Assembly: GCA_035771175.1 (NCBI GenBank)
Contig: CM069593.1
Location: forward strand, 49,144,054-49,208,053
Reading direction: 5' to 3'
Source: Paratinospora sagittata
Lineage: Eukaryota; Streptophyta; Magnoliopsida; Ranunculales; Menispermaceae
DNA: 64,000 nt
In this document: in pieces, positions 26,101-40,200 of the stretch
How the letters are laid out: every line of letters starts with the position of its first letter
Numbering within the stretch: position 1 is the first letter of the stretch
Program-made: the position numbers and the translations under genes
Notes under the pieces: model-generated
Databases searched by the model: none
Told to the model about the DNA's origin: nothing
The model's input: the letters and a program-made list of their open reading frames with translations, nothing else

Positions 26101-26148
26101 CATGCCATTATGGATTTTATGGAAGCTCTTTTCTCTTGTTGTAACTTA

Positions 26149-26216
<68 letters not shown>

Positions 26217-26372
26217 CTTCTTCATTTTTGTTCAAAACCTTCTCCAGGTTCGAAAGTTATCATGGATCATTGTGTGCGATTGGCTATATTACAGCAGAAT
26301 GCATGTCAACAGTACCTACTGTAAGCTACGAATAAAAAATTCTCTCCTTCTTCTTCTTCTCTCTCTCCTTCT

Positions 26373-26423
<51 letters not shown>

Positions 26424-29400
26424 TCTCTTTCTCTTTCTCTATATATAAATGAAATATGCTAACACGAATCTTTATATATATATGTAATGTATGTTATTTG
26501 CTGATGATATTGTGTTACTTGATGAAATTAAATCAGGATATTACGCTAAATTAGATGTTTGGTCTATAATATGTGTAAACTTTAGAGGAATTTAGGGATT
26601 GTGACATCTTAGTGTCGAACCTTCTCTTTATCTAATATGCATGCTTTTGACATAGATACCCAATGATCTCATTCACAGCTTTTTGCATCTCATGTTACAA
26701 TTATTGTTCTATTGGTCATGTCCCTAAAGTTCCATTCAAGCGAGAATCACTTCAACAACCGACAATTGTCTATTGACATCAAAATTTATCTGATTTTGGA
26801 ACCATGCTTAGTAATGTTACTCCATGTCTATTGGCATCATTGCCCGACACAACCAACATTCGTTGGGGTCCCACCCCATTCCGTTTTGAAAATGTTTGGC
26901 TTGATCATACAAATTTCTCCTCCTTGATGGAAAGGTGGTGGAGCTCATCCTTCGCTTACGGGCACGAGGGTCAAAGCTTTATGGTTAGACTATCCAAAGT
27001 GAAAAATATCCTTAAAAAATGGAACAAAAAGGTCTTTGGGTCCATTTTCGAGAAAAAAGAAAGATCTTGAAGAGCTCATTGGGTGCCTTGATTTTTTGGA
27101 GGGTCACAACTCACAATGAATTATCCTTGGACAATGTTGAGTTGAGGAAACGGGCTAAGCTTGAATTGGCTGATATCTGTATGAAGGAGGATAGGTTGTT
27201 GCAACAAAGGGCCAAGCTTGATTGGATTAAAAATGGGGACGCAAATTCTATGTTTTTTCACAGAGTTCTCAGTAACAGGATGACTAGAAATTTCATCTCC
27301 AAGGTGGAGCGCAATGATGGTACATTGGTTGAGGATGAGCCCAACATTGTCGAGGAATTTATCCAGTATTTCTCAATAGTTTTTTCAGAGCCCTGGAATC
27401 ATTTTTGGGAAGTTGAAGGGATCGATTGGTGCCCTATTGAAGATTGTGACAAAGAGTGGCTTGAGAGGCCGTTTGAAGAGGAAGAAGTTCATAAAGCTAT
27501 TCTCACTTGTAATGGTAATAAAGCCCCAGGTCCTGACGACTTTACAATGGCTTTCTATCATCGTACTTGGGACATTCTTAAGCAGAGTATCATGAAAGTC
27601 ATGCATGAGTTTCATAGTAATGGAGTGGTCAACATCAGAACCAATGAAACCTACATTTGCCTACTTCCAAAGAAGAGAGATTCTTGGCATCCAAGCGACT
27701 ATAGGCCAATCAGTTTGGTTACCAGTCTGTACAAGATTATTTCTAAGGTTCTTTCTCTCAGGTTAAGGACTATTCTTCATAAGACAGTGGGGGACACCCA
27801 ATTTGCTTTCGTTCATGACTGGCAAATTCTTGATGCAATTTTGATTGCTAATGAAGCGGTGGAGGATTATCGAGTTTGCAAGTCTAAAGGTGTGGTCTTC
27901 AAAGCTGATTTTTCCAAGGCTTATGATTCAGTTGACTGGGATTTCCTTGACTGTGTGATGGCAAAGAAGAATTTTGGAGGGAGATGGCGAAGGTGGATTG
28001 GAGGTTGTTTAAGGACTGTCAATTACTCTATCATCATTAATGGGAAACCTACTGGGAAATTCAATGCTAAAAGAGGTCTCCGACAAGGTGATCCAATGTC
28101 CCCCTTTCTGTTTACTCTTGTTGGTGATGTTCTTAGTAGAATGATGAAGAAAGCTTGCATGACTTCGTTTGTTAAAGGTTTTCTGGAGGGCAAGAACGGA
28201 GTTGAAGTATCTCACCTCCAATTTGCATACAACACCCTTTTTTTTCTTTGAAGGCTCAGAATCTAATGTTGAGAATGCTTTTTGTTTACTGTGGTGTTTT
28301 GGCTCATTGTCAGGACTCGAGGTGAATATGTCAAAAAGCCAAATTGTTGGGATTAATGTTGATAATGATATGTTGTTTTGGTTAGCCTCTAAGGTGGGAT
28401 GTTCCATTGGAGCTTGGCCAATGAAATATCTCGGTTTGCCTCTTGGCGGCAACCCCCTTAGTAAAACTTTATGGGATCTTATTGTCTCAAAATTATCTTG
28501 CAGGATGGATGGATGGAAAAGAGGTTTTCTTTCGAGGGGTGGTAGGCTTGCATTATTAAACTCGGTCCTTGCTGCGATACCCACTTATTTCTTATCCATT
28601 TTTAAAGTCCCTGACGGTGTGGCTAAGGTTATTAAGAGGAAGTTCGAGGCCTTTTTCTAGAAATGGGTTGACAAGCATAATGGTTCTCACCTGATTAATT
28701 GGAAGACAGTTCAAAGGCCTAGAACTAAGGGTAATCTAGGCATTGGAAATATTAGTGCAAGGAACAAGGCGCTTTGTGCAAAGTGGTTGTGGAGGTTTCT
28801 TAATGAGTAGCGGTCTTTTCTGGTTAGGGTCATTGGTAGTAAGTATAGGTATATTGAGTTGTATAGATACATCGTTCCCGCCATTAGATCTACTTTCAGA
28901 AGTCCTTGGAAGTTCATTGTCTCTATTCTCCCATATATGTTTCCTCATTTATGCCCCAGATTGGGGGATGGTCGTTCTTTCCGTTTTTGGGAAGATCGGT
29001 GGATCGGTGATCTTCCATTAGCAGAGCACTTTCCTAGACTTTACCATATTTCCCCCTTTCCTTTTCAGCCCGTAGCCCATTTCATCTCCAATCATGTCCC
29101 CCCTCGGCCTATTCAGTGGAATTTATTCCTTCCAAACACCCTCACAATTGGTTAGCAACCCGAGCTTAATTCCTTGTTGCTCTTGTTGAATTCGGTGCAC
29201 CTTTCCCTTGGCCCCAACAGGTTTTTGTGGACCCTTCATCCTAACGACATCTTTTCTAGTAACTCTTTCTTTCATTTTCTCATCAATGATGAATCTCTTT
29301 AGTTGTCTTCCTTGGCTGATGATGTTTGGAAAGCTCATGTTCCTTCCAAAGTTAAAGTGTTTGGGTGGATTATGACTCATAAGAGGCTTAACACGGGCGA

Positions 29401-31201
29401 TGTTCTCCAAAAAAGAATGCCTCATATTTAATTACTTCGTCGTTGTTGCTCTCTTTGTTTACTGGATGAAGAGACTACAGAGCATTTGTTTATTAGATGT
29501 TCTTTTTCTTACAGATTGTTGGGGGAATGGCATCAGAGGCTAGGGGTAAAGTTTGCATACCGATGTCATGTGATGAGTGTTTGTCTTTGGGCAACACTCA
29601 AGGGTTGTCTAGGGATGGTTTGAAGGTGATGAGATCGGCCTCCTTAGCAACCCTTTGGATGATTTGGTTAGAGCGCAATCAACGTGTTTTCGATGATCAA
29701 GCTAGACATGTGGATAATCTTTGGGTCGACATCATTACCATGGCTAGCTTGTGGTTAGTGGCTTTTAAGATCAATGGGTTTTATTCGGTCAATGATTGGG
29801 TTAGGAATTGGGATAGTTGCTTGTACTGAATTGTGTTTTCTTGTCTTTGGTGTGTTTATTTTTGCTCATATGTTGTAGTACCTTTGGTGCTTGTCAGTGT
29901 TTGTTGTACTTTTTTTCATTTTAAGTTAATGTATTTGTTTTCTTTCCTCAAAAAAAAAATGTTACTCCATGTGGGCCATGTGTACTGGATGCAGGCGCAT
30001 GTCTAGATTTTGCACCTGTTAATTCCTCAAATTATGTCACCATGACTTAGCTAAAAGTGTAAAAAAGATGGGCTACGTTCATTTCTTAAGCCTATGTTTT
30101 TTTCTTTTTCCTTGTCTTTTTTTCATTTTGTACTCTTTTGCTTTTCTTTCTTTCTTTTTGTTATTCTTTTCCCTTTCTTTTTCTATGCCTGGTGTTATGA
30201 CCTGTCACGCATTTTTGTCCATTTCTTCAATGATTGAAAAGTTGACTTCAATATAAAATTTGGTTACGTAAATTTCAAAATTAATTTGGGAAGGCTAACT
30301 CAATGTACACAGTCATCTCTCTTTTTCTATTTAATTTTCCTGAGAAGAAACAATTTTATTAATTATAGCTAGGGAAAGGTATGTGGAAAGGAGAACAAGA
30401 GGTTAATTAGCTACAAAATTAGATTTGGCTTTCAATAGAGTGGAGTGGAGATTCTTAAAATTTGGATCAATTTGGGAAGTCTAACTTGGCATATTTAATC
30501 ATCTTATATTTGGCTTTTGACAATACAATTCTCGTTTCTGTTTTTCTTTATCTGACTTCTAATGCACATCTTTTATCAGATCTCGGAAACATTACTTCAG
30601 AGTACGGTAAAATGCTTAGTGGATGTGATTAACTCAGAGAATGCAACACTGACTTCTATTGCAATGCAAGCTCTTGGTCATATTGGACTCCGTGCTTCAT
30701 TGCCTGCACTGATGATTGATTCCGATTCAGGTTCTGTATGCTTGGTATTAATGAGTTGTGCCATTTTTTATTGGTGCTCGAACTTGGCATTGAAAGTGAT
30801 ATATGACATACAAATATTTGTAACTGCAGCTGGGATTTTAATTATTTTGAAAGAAAGATTAGGCAAGCTACTGTCAGGAGAAGATATCAAAGCGGTCCAA
30901 AAAACAGTTCTTTCTCTGGGTCACATCTGTGTGAAGGAAACATCACTTTCGTCAATAACTGTTGCTCTTGATTTAATTTTCAGTCTTTGCAGATCAAAGG
31001 TGGGTACTAGTCATTTTTTTCTTTTAATTTTTTATTTTTCTGTTTGAATGCCGACTTAGTCCTTGATAGAGTGGAGTGAAAGAAGCAGATTCATGTAGCT
31101 AACCCCATGTGGTTGGGAAAAAGGCTTAGTTGAGTTGAGTTGTGAATTTCTATTTTTCTGTATCCAACCATCTGTAACTTGTTGACATGACATGGCTAAA
31201 G

Positions 31202-31243
<42 letters not shown>

Positions 31244-34200
31244 CTTTTTTTGGGTCAAGAAACCAAAGGTCATATATTAATGTGATAACATTATACACTG
31301 CAAGCCTGGTTCACAGCCTGTCTCAAGGAGGGACAAGGCGTTCTCCTAAGACCCCTTACAAAGATCCTAAAATAGAGCCCCATTACCATCGCCACTCACC
31401 TTGCCGATGACCTTTGGCCGATTTGTTAGCATTAACCCTTAGAGACATAGTATAGAACGAACAAATACCCTAAAGCCATTCGTATCAATTTCTTCAAAGA
31501 TTCCAGCATTCCTCTCCTTCCATACTGACCATACTACCACAAATATGATTACCCTCCAATAGCTTTTTATCTTGGTTGGAATGGGATTCTTTATTGGAAA
31601 TGAGAGCAAAGATAAAGTTGAATTAATTGTTTTAGCAGGATGGCTAAAGATAAAGTTGAATTTTCATGATATGGCTAATGATAAAGATGAGGGGAAGGAA
31701 AGAGTTCATTTTTCTGATACCAATCTTGGGCGGAAATCATAGACTATGAAATTAATGATGTTACTATCTTAATGATCATGTCAATTAGATAACTATTTAA
31801 AGGTTAGTTATGTTTTAAGCAACATCTGATATCTGCAAATTTGGGATGTCACAGGTTGAAGATATACTATTTGCATCTGGCGAGGCTCTTTCATTTTTGT
31901 GGGGTGGGGTGCCCGTATCTGCTGATGTGATTCTTAAATCTAATTATACTTCTCTTTCCCTGGCTTCAAACTTCCTTATGCGTGAAATATCCTTATCGAT
32001 GTCAAGATTTGTTTCGATGGAAGAAAGTGAGACCAATGAGGATTACCATGTCACAGTCAGGGATGTGATAACTAGAAAGCTGTTTGATGATCTTCTTTAC
32101 AGTAGCAGGCAAGAAGAGAGATGCGCTGGAACTGTCTGGTTACTATCACTGACAATGTACCGTGGGCATCACCCAAAAATCCAAAAAATGCTTCCTGAAA
32201 TTCAGGTTTGTCATTGCATTCTTTTGGCATTTTTTTGATTGTTGATGTTGCTAAAGTAGAGAATTTTGGAAGAAATGACGAAAAGAAAGGAAGGGTATGA
32301 AATCCCTTTGTCTATCTTTCATTGTTTGAAAATACCCGTATTTGAACATCCTTGATAACTTTATAATGTGGCATGAGAATAGGGATAAATAAAATAATAT
32401 TTTAGTTCTTTAATTTTAGTAGTTATTGTGATTTATTTATTATGATTTTATTTTAGAAAGGTTTAGATTTTATTATTTAATAAGACTTTAGTTTCAAGAT
32501 CATGTAGAGAATCTAGTCTTGTTTTAGTAAGATTCTGATTTTATATTTTGTAGGATTTTAGTAAGAATCAAATTAGGTAGTTTAAATATTTATAAATGAG
32601 GGCATGTCATAGTGTTAAGGCATGGTTGAATGAATTGAAGAATATTGATTATTGATCTCTCCCTCTTCTTCTTCTCTCTCCTCTTCTCTTTCTTGCCCTG
32701 AATCACTTTATCTTTTATTTTTTATTTTGACAAGAGACAGAAGGTTTTAATATTAATATGTGCAGAAACATAGAGTCCAAAATTTGGGGACGAGTTGTCT
32801 GCTCATAATGTAATTAAATACAGTCCAGAATTGCTCAGAGATTTCAATCACTGAATTGATATCCCTTTGTTACTTGCCCTAAACCCATAATGAAGCTAAA
32901 TGGTGGCAAGTTTCCCAAACCCCAACCTCATCTATATTGACCCCTTCAAAAATCCTCCTTTCCTTCCAAATTGACCACACTATGGCAATCTGCAAACACT
33001 ACCACCCTCCATTAATCCTTAAGTTTTGCTGGCATCTGCTCACCTTCAGGAAGGACCACTACTGCTCCTTATTTGGTAATGTCGATCACCCTAAATGATT
33101 CCTCCACCTCTCCCAAATCTTTGATGAGAAGTTGCACTCATCAAATACAAGCTTGATTGATTCGCTTTCTGCCTGCACGTGTAACACCAGTTAGGAGATA
33201 ATGCCCAACTTTTGAATCTTCCTTGTAAGACATTGGCGAAATTGAGTGCTTCTTGAGCAATGGTCCACCCCAAAAACTTTATCTTTGACAGTGCATGAGC
33301 TCTCCAAATGAGAACATCCTCGATAACTTGTGCAACAGAATGGAACATATAAACATCGTAGATTTAGGGGCATGCATCGCATGGATATCATGTTTCTAAT
33401 GTCTCTCCTCAGTCTGGAATATAAGTCAGACATGCATAGCATGTAGTAAAACCACTTGAAATGGTTCATCAGAAACAGAAGAACGATAAGTTGGACACTA
33501 TTGGAGGTAATGTCAAAAACTGATTGTTTACAGTGACTCATGATTTTGTGGAAAGTACATAATTTTCTATGCTTGGTTCTCTCATAAAGGACAATATTAG
33601 ATTCTCCTTAAAACTCCCAGTTTAAAATGGATAAGGAAATGCCATGATCCACGTGACCTAGCATAGGCTTTAGTTTCAGAACTAGAACAAGCCATTATAT
33701 GCTTCTTTTCAATTCTGCTAGTTGTCTAATTATTTAAAAAACTTGCAAACTGAGATAACATTTTTAATTATCATCTGAGTGGGCAGATGTGAAAGTCTCC
33801 CATGGAGTTCTATAAAGAACTGCAACCTGGAATTGACATGAGATTGCAAAACACCGGACAAGGTCATATTCCCAAGTCGTCTCACATGTGCAAGATCCAT
33901 GTAAATGCTATTGTTTTCTGAAAAAGTTTTCTTCATGTATTGAGAATTATAATTTATCTTGTTGAGTAATTTAAATTATTTGTAGTAATATATAACTCCT
34001 GTCCAAAAGGAAGCCCTTGAAATTTTTAACCATCATGTCTATCAATGAATATAGGAAGGAACAGTATAATGTATTTCTGCATATTCTTCATCAGTTGTCA
34101 TATTTGTTTTGTTTTAGCTTGTTCCTCATCAAGTTCATCGTATAGAATTTGTTTTGGCTTGTTCCAAATATTCTATATGTAGTGGCACTCCTTTAACTTT

Positions 34201-37200
34201 TGTGAGAATATTCCTGTCTTCTTAGGGCTTGCCTGAGTTAGTGGGAAATACCTTAGCTAGAAATTTCAATTGTTTCTTATCTGTTTCCCACTTTCTCTTT
34301 TCATTTAACTATTTAAGACGTAAACAGTGATATGAGCATGATGGAAATGATTGTGAATTAAGCATGCCATAAGCCTTATTTTTGTTTTTTTCCCCCATCT
34401 GAGTGGGTTTGGTCCCTGCAAGGTGTAAGAAGCATGAATGTTAACTATGAATTTATATCTCTGTGGAAATATATTTCAAACATCAGAAAGAAGAGACACT
34501 TTAATGAGAAAGATCGTGATGGAGATCATTGTGAATTAAGCATGCCATAAGACTTTTTTTTTTTCCCTATCTGAGTGGGTTCGTCCCTCTCAGAACCTTC
34601 ACTTCTCTAGAGCTCTTATGATCCATGAGCAGAACGAGGTTGCTCCCTTTCTTCTTAGTCTTGATCTGGTATCTTTGTCCTCCTTTCCAGATGTTTTTTG
34701 TTGGTCCCTTCACCCTACTGGCACATTCTCTTGTAAGTCTTGCTTTGGATTTTTCTCGAATTGCCTTTCCTTTCAGTTCGCCATTTCTAAATCTATTTGG
34801 TATGCTCATATCCCTTCTAAGGTTAAGGTGTTTGGCCGGTTGCTTGCTCACTGGAAAATTTGCACTTTGGATGTTCTTCAACAACATTTACTATCTCTTT
34901 ATATTACAGAATAGTGAATTGGTGGATCATTTGCTCGTTTTTTGCCCAGTGGGTGTTTGGCTTTGGGAGAAGTGGGTCGATTTTCTCCCGGGGAATTTTT
35001 CAGTCCTGTCATCTTGTGAGGAGTGCATGTCTTTGTCTCATATTAATATATTGTCTGGGATGATGTTATAGCAGGTTTTGTGACTCTTTGGTCTATATGG
35101 CTTGAACATAATAGGAGAATTTTTGACGGGGTTGGGAAGGATTGGTTTTGTGGGATGATACCTTGTGACTACCTTGTAGCTGGGTTGCTTGCTCCAAATT
35201 TGCAGCGGGGTTATTCTATTTCTGATTGGTGTAGGAACTGGGTTAGGTGTATGTAGCTTGGTGCTTAAGTTTGTGCATTCTCTTGTCTTGCTTTTTGTCT
35301 TTTGGAGTACTTCTGGTACTCTATTTTAGTTTTCCTTTGCATGCGCATTTTAATCTAATTCTGTTTTGTTAAAACCCCTCTTAAAACTAATTCTAAATGA
35401 GTTTACTGACTTTTCTTAGAATACGTTGATACTATTCGGGTTACATTAAATTAACTTGCACTAAAGATTTTGATTTTGGCCGACCCCATCCCATGTAGTT
35501 GGGAAAAAGCTTAGTTGAGTTGAAGATTTTGATTTTGAGTAGCAGGCAATGATAATTTGGCACAACAGATGGCTGCCTTGTGCAGGATAATTATGTATTC
35601 AGCATTTGCGTGGAAAATAATTCATCTGAAAGAGAAAGAACACTGGGAGATTTTGTTTCCAGTTATTTCAGTAGTTTGCTAACAGAAATATATCCACTCT
35701 CTCTCCTTTAGTCCTTGGAAAAATAAGGATGCATCTTCAATTTCTTATGACCTCAGTCATGTGTTATTGACAGCTATTGGCAGCATTTTAGCACAAGTCC
35801 TTTCTCTTTCTCATCTGTTGTATGGAATGTTCAGTATTTTCTTTCCAATGTTAATTTAGTTTGACTCTTTAGATTATCAATGCAAATGCAATACCTGTTA
35901 ACTGCGATCATATACATTTAGGGTTTGGGAACAACTTTTTCCCCCTGTTTTTAATCAATGTGCATTAGTGTTCCAAACACTTTCTTTATTATTGTGGAAT
36001 CTTCCTTAAGTTTTTCACTTTTACTACAGGATGCATTTTCTCACCTACTAGGTGAACAGAATGACCTTACACAAGAATTGGCATCTCAAGGCATGAGTAT
36101 CGTATATGAACTAGGTGATGAATCAATGAAGAAAGACTTAGTAAATGCACTTGTTGGCACCCTGACTGGTTCAGGGAAGAGGAAAAGAGCTATCAAGGTG
36201 AACCACAGTTTTGATGTTTCTTTCTTTCTTTGTTGCTTTGATAATCATTATGCAGCTTTGTGTTTTATGGATCTAATGATTTCTTTTTCTGCAGCTGATG
36301 GAAGATTCTGAAGTGTTTCAAGAGGGAGCTCTTGGTGAAAGTATTAATGGAGGCAAACTTAGCACTTACAAGGAGCTTTGCAATCTTGCCAACGAGATGG
36401 GACAACCAGATCTAATTTATAAATTTATGGATTTGGCTAATCACCAGGCTTCTCTAAATTCCAAAAGGGGTGCTGCTTTTGGGTTTTCTAAGATAGCAAA
36501 GCAGGCTGGGGATGTTCTTCAACCACACTTGCGTTTGTTGATTCCTAGGCTTGTCCGCTACCAGTATGATCCTGATAAGAATGTGCAGGTATAAGAGTAA
36601 TCTCAGTGTTAAGTATTCCTTTGCTGCGAAGATGTTATATATGTCTGAAACTAGAAATGCATTGGAAAAATGTAAAATGAATCATTTCCTACTATCATTG
36701 CCAGTTTGTGAACCTAAGCTTTCAAAAGCGATGTAGCTTCTCTCAATTCCCAATATCTTTATTACTGAATGAATTTATGACCATTTTCTTTTCAGTTCCT
36801 TTAAAGTGTTTCAATACTTAATGTGTTTAGTTTCTGCTACTACAGGATGCCATGGGACACATATGGAAGTCTCTTGTTGCAGATTCAAAGAAAACTATTG
36901 ATGAACATTTGGACCTCATTTTTGACGACTTGTTGACACAATGTGGGTCCCGACTTTGGCGTTCAAGAGAGGCTTCATGTCTTGCTCTTGCAGATATAAT
37001 TCAAGGGCGCAAATTTGACCAGGTGACTGATTTCATTCCAGTGCCTAATTGATAGTGCATTGCAATTAAATTCCCTTTTCATGTACTAGATTTACCACTT
37101 GCTCTTAGTTTATGTTAATTTGAACTTGCTTCAATCTCCCTGTTAGCACCATTGAGTGGTTCGTTTGTGATCAAATCAATGATTAATTGTTTATTTCACA

Positions 37201-40200
37201 TTTGTGATGTGATATCATCTACTTGGTGTTTATGATTGTTGCAATGAAAATTCTGCGAACTTCTCTGAATTTTCATCAAATTAGTCAATTTTTTTAATCA
37301 TCACATTACAAATTAAATATCAATGAAATTCACAAAAAATTTATTGAATTTTGGTATAAAATGAAATTGTGGATCAGGGAAGGAGTTAGGCTCTCTCTCT
37401 CTCAGTTGAATCAATCAAAGAGATGAGGCAGTCTACCTTTGAATACCTTCAATCTCCAACTATCGATCCATTCACCTCTATAAAAGCTTCTTCCATCAAT
37501 CATTCAATCAAGGGCTTATGGTGAATGAAGGAACATGGATGTGCATTTAGTTGGAGGAATGAGACCTAGAGAGTTTGAGGCCTTAGAAGGTCGTACTTCG
37601 GGCTTTGTAAAATTAAAAAAAAAAATCCCTATAATATTTTCCTTTTAAATGCAGAGTTGTAAAAACATCAATACTACATTAAAATTCTGTTAAAAAATTT
37701 CCTAAATAATAAAAAAATCATGAAATTGAAGCACATTTTCACATGCAATTAATAGAAACTAAAGATTCACTAAAGGAAGAGTGAAAATTAGATTTTTAAG
37801 AAACTTCAATAGTGACTTCAAAAAAAAAAAAACAACGGTAACAAAAGCAAAACAAAAAAATGCAAAATAAACAGTTTAATCAATCCATAAGTCTCCTATA
37901 TATTTTGACAATAGAAGTCATAAATAATTTGCTGCTCATACAATGTACTAAAACATTACAGAGATTATCATAAATCTTGCTTTAAATATTATAAGTTATA
38001 ATTTAATATGTTTTAAGTATTAAATCATGCTTGTTTTAGCATATCTTGAAAAAACTAGCGGTCTTTCCAACATTTAATTAAATATTTTGTACTTCTCTAA
38101 GATGCCATTTTCTTTGCAATAATTTTCTACTTTGAATTGGACTTCCCTAAATTAATTCCAAAGTTTAAGTAACTGAAGTTTAGGGTGGATTTGAATTTTC
38201 AATTCTTGTACTAAATAATATATCAACTACTGCTATCCTTTCCCTTTCTTTTGATAGGTTATTATTATCCTCTTTCCAGGCTATTAAATGTTGATTAATC
38301 ACGCCTCCTGAAAATGTTAAGTTTGCTAGGAGATCATATGATATTGTACTGTTTTTTTTATTTTTTATTTTTTTTGTCTTCATAATAATAAATGCGAGGA
38401 ATGGAAATTCAAATTAGTATCAAACTTCTGTCTATTAAAATTTGAAATTAATTCGTGGAAGTTCAATTCAACATGGAGATTTTTTGTAAAAATTTAACAT
38501 CGTAGAGAAGTATAAAGAATTCTATTTAATGTTGCAAAGATCTCTATTTCTTTTAGAAATGCTGAAACAAACATAAATATATACTTAAAACTTATTAAAT
38601 CTTGAAATATAATGGTTTAAAGTAAAATTTATTAATCTCTATATTATTTGACTCAGGAGTAACAAGTTATTTTATAACTTTTATATTTAACATGCATGGG
38701 AGATTTAAGGATTAATTACATGTGGTACAAAAATTACTTGTTTATTTTTGTTTTAACCTATACCACTTGTGCTATCCACAATCTACCTGTCTCTCATTTT
38801 GTTCATAAATCTACCTGTCTCTCATTTTGTTCATAGCAATGTTGATCTTGGGTGGGGGGGGGGGGGGGGGGGGGGTTAAGTTGGAACCTGCACCTGGGTA
38901 GGAGGGGGGGGTAAGTTGGAACCTGCACCTGGGTAGGAATCTCACTAGGAGGGAGGAAGAAGAAGTGGCAAGTCTCCTACAAATCCTTATCCATGTGAAT
39001 CTTTAGGAGGAGGATTATAGGTATAGTTGGCCTAGGGACCCCTCGCTTCAGTTCACATTTAAGTCTCTTTCTTTTCCTTTATTTTATTTTTTTTGACAAG
39101 AAACAAAAATGTGTTGTATTAATGTAAATTATATCTATATGTGTATTAATGTAAATATATCTTTCTTTTCCTTTATTACTATGGACTTCTAGCACCCCAC
39201 ATGCTCCTTGGTCTAATGCCTTGTGGAAAGTGGTGGTGCCTTCAAAGTAAGGTTTTTGGGTTGGGAAATTGTCCTTGGTAAGATCAATACATATGATGTG
39301 TTACAAAACAAAAGACCAGATTGGTGTATTCCCCACATTGTTGCTGCTTATGCAAGCAAAGCGAAGAATCAACGACCCAGTTATTTTCTCAATGCAGCTA
39401 CATTTGTGAGGTTTGGAGTAGATGATGCTCTCATTTTCTAGTCATCGATGACGCTGATATTAGTTCCACAGATAGCATGATTTTTCTTGACCTACATAGG
39501 GTCTCGAATTAGTGGAAGAAACATTGGATGGTATTGTGCCTGGCGGTGTTGTGGTGCATTTGTAGGAAGAGAAATGCCAGAATTTTCTATGACGTCAAGG
39601 TCTCCGCTGCCAGGGTGTGGGATAAATCACAGGCGCTTGTATTGTTTTGGGTTGCAACTTGCAAATTCTACTATGTCTAGGGGACAAGGATTTTTGGTAT
39701 GGCTGAGGGATTGGGTTGTTTTTTGTAAGATCCTCAGGGCAGATTGTACCCCCTTGAGACTTGATTGTACTTATCTTTTGCCGCATATTATAATATATAC
39801 TAACTAGTTTCTCTTAAAAAAAATGAAAATAATGTTTTAAATTAAAGTTTTGTAAATCTTATGTTTTGCGTTTTCCTTTACTGTTTCTTTAGTTTTTGTT
39901 TTGTTAAATAGGAATACTTAAGTCTCATATACTTTTATTGTTTGAAAACATCTTCTGACAAAAGTTGAAGTTGACATTTATTTTTTTTACCTTTGGTTTG
40001 AAAAATAAAAAAATACTATAGGTTTTTTTTTTGAGTTTTACAAATTATTTCTATAATTAACTTAACTTTTTGTGAAATTTTTGTAATAATTCGATTACGT
40101 TTCATTTGTTATTTGATGATTAAAATTGATATAATTCGATTGAAATTTGGAGAATTATGTTGAATTTTCATTCTATAAACGAATGTTGGTAGTTGTTTCC

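Noticed and set aside
26150..26450. Frames of Leu/Ile/Ser repeats as a secreted or membrane protein
   Set aside because: They translate (ATT)n and (CT)n microsatellites inside introns 16 and 17.
27019..28251. 410-codon frame as a host gene
   Set aside because: It is the reverse transcriptase of a 5'-truncated LINE with a TSD, a broken active site and frameshifts.
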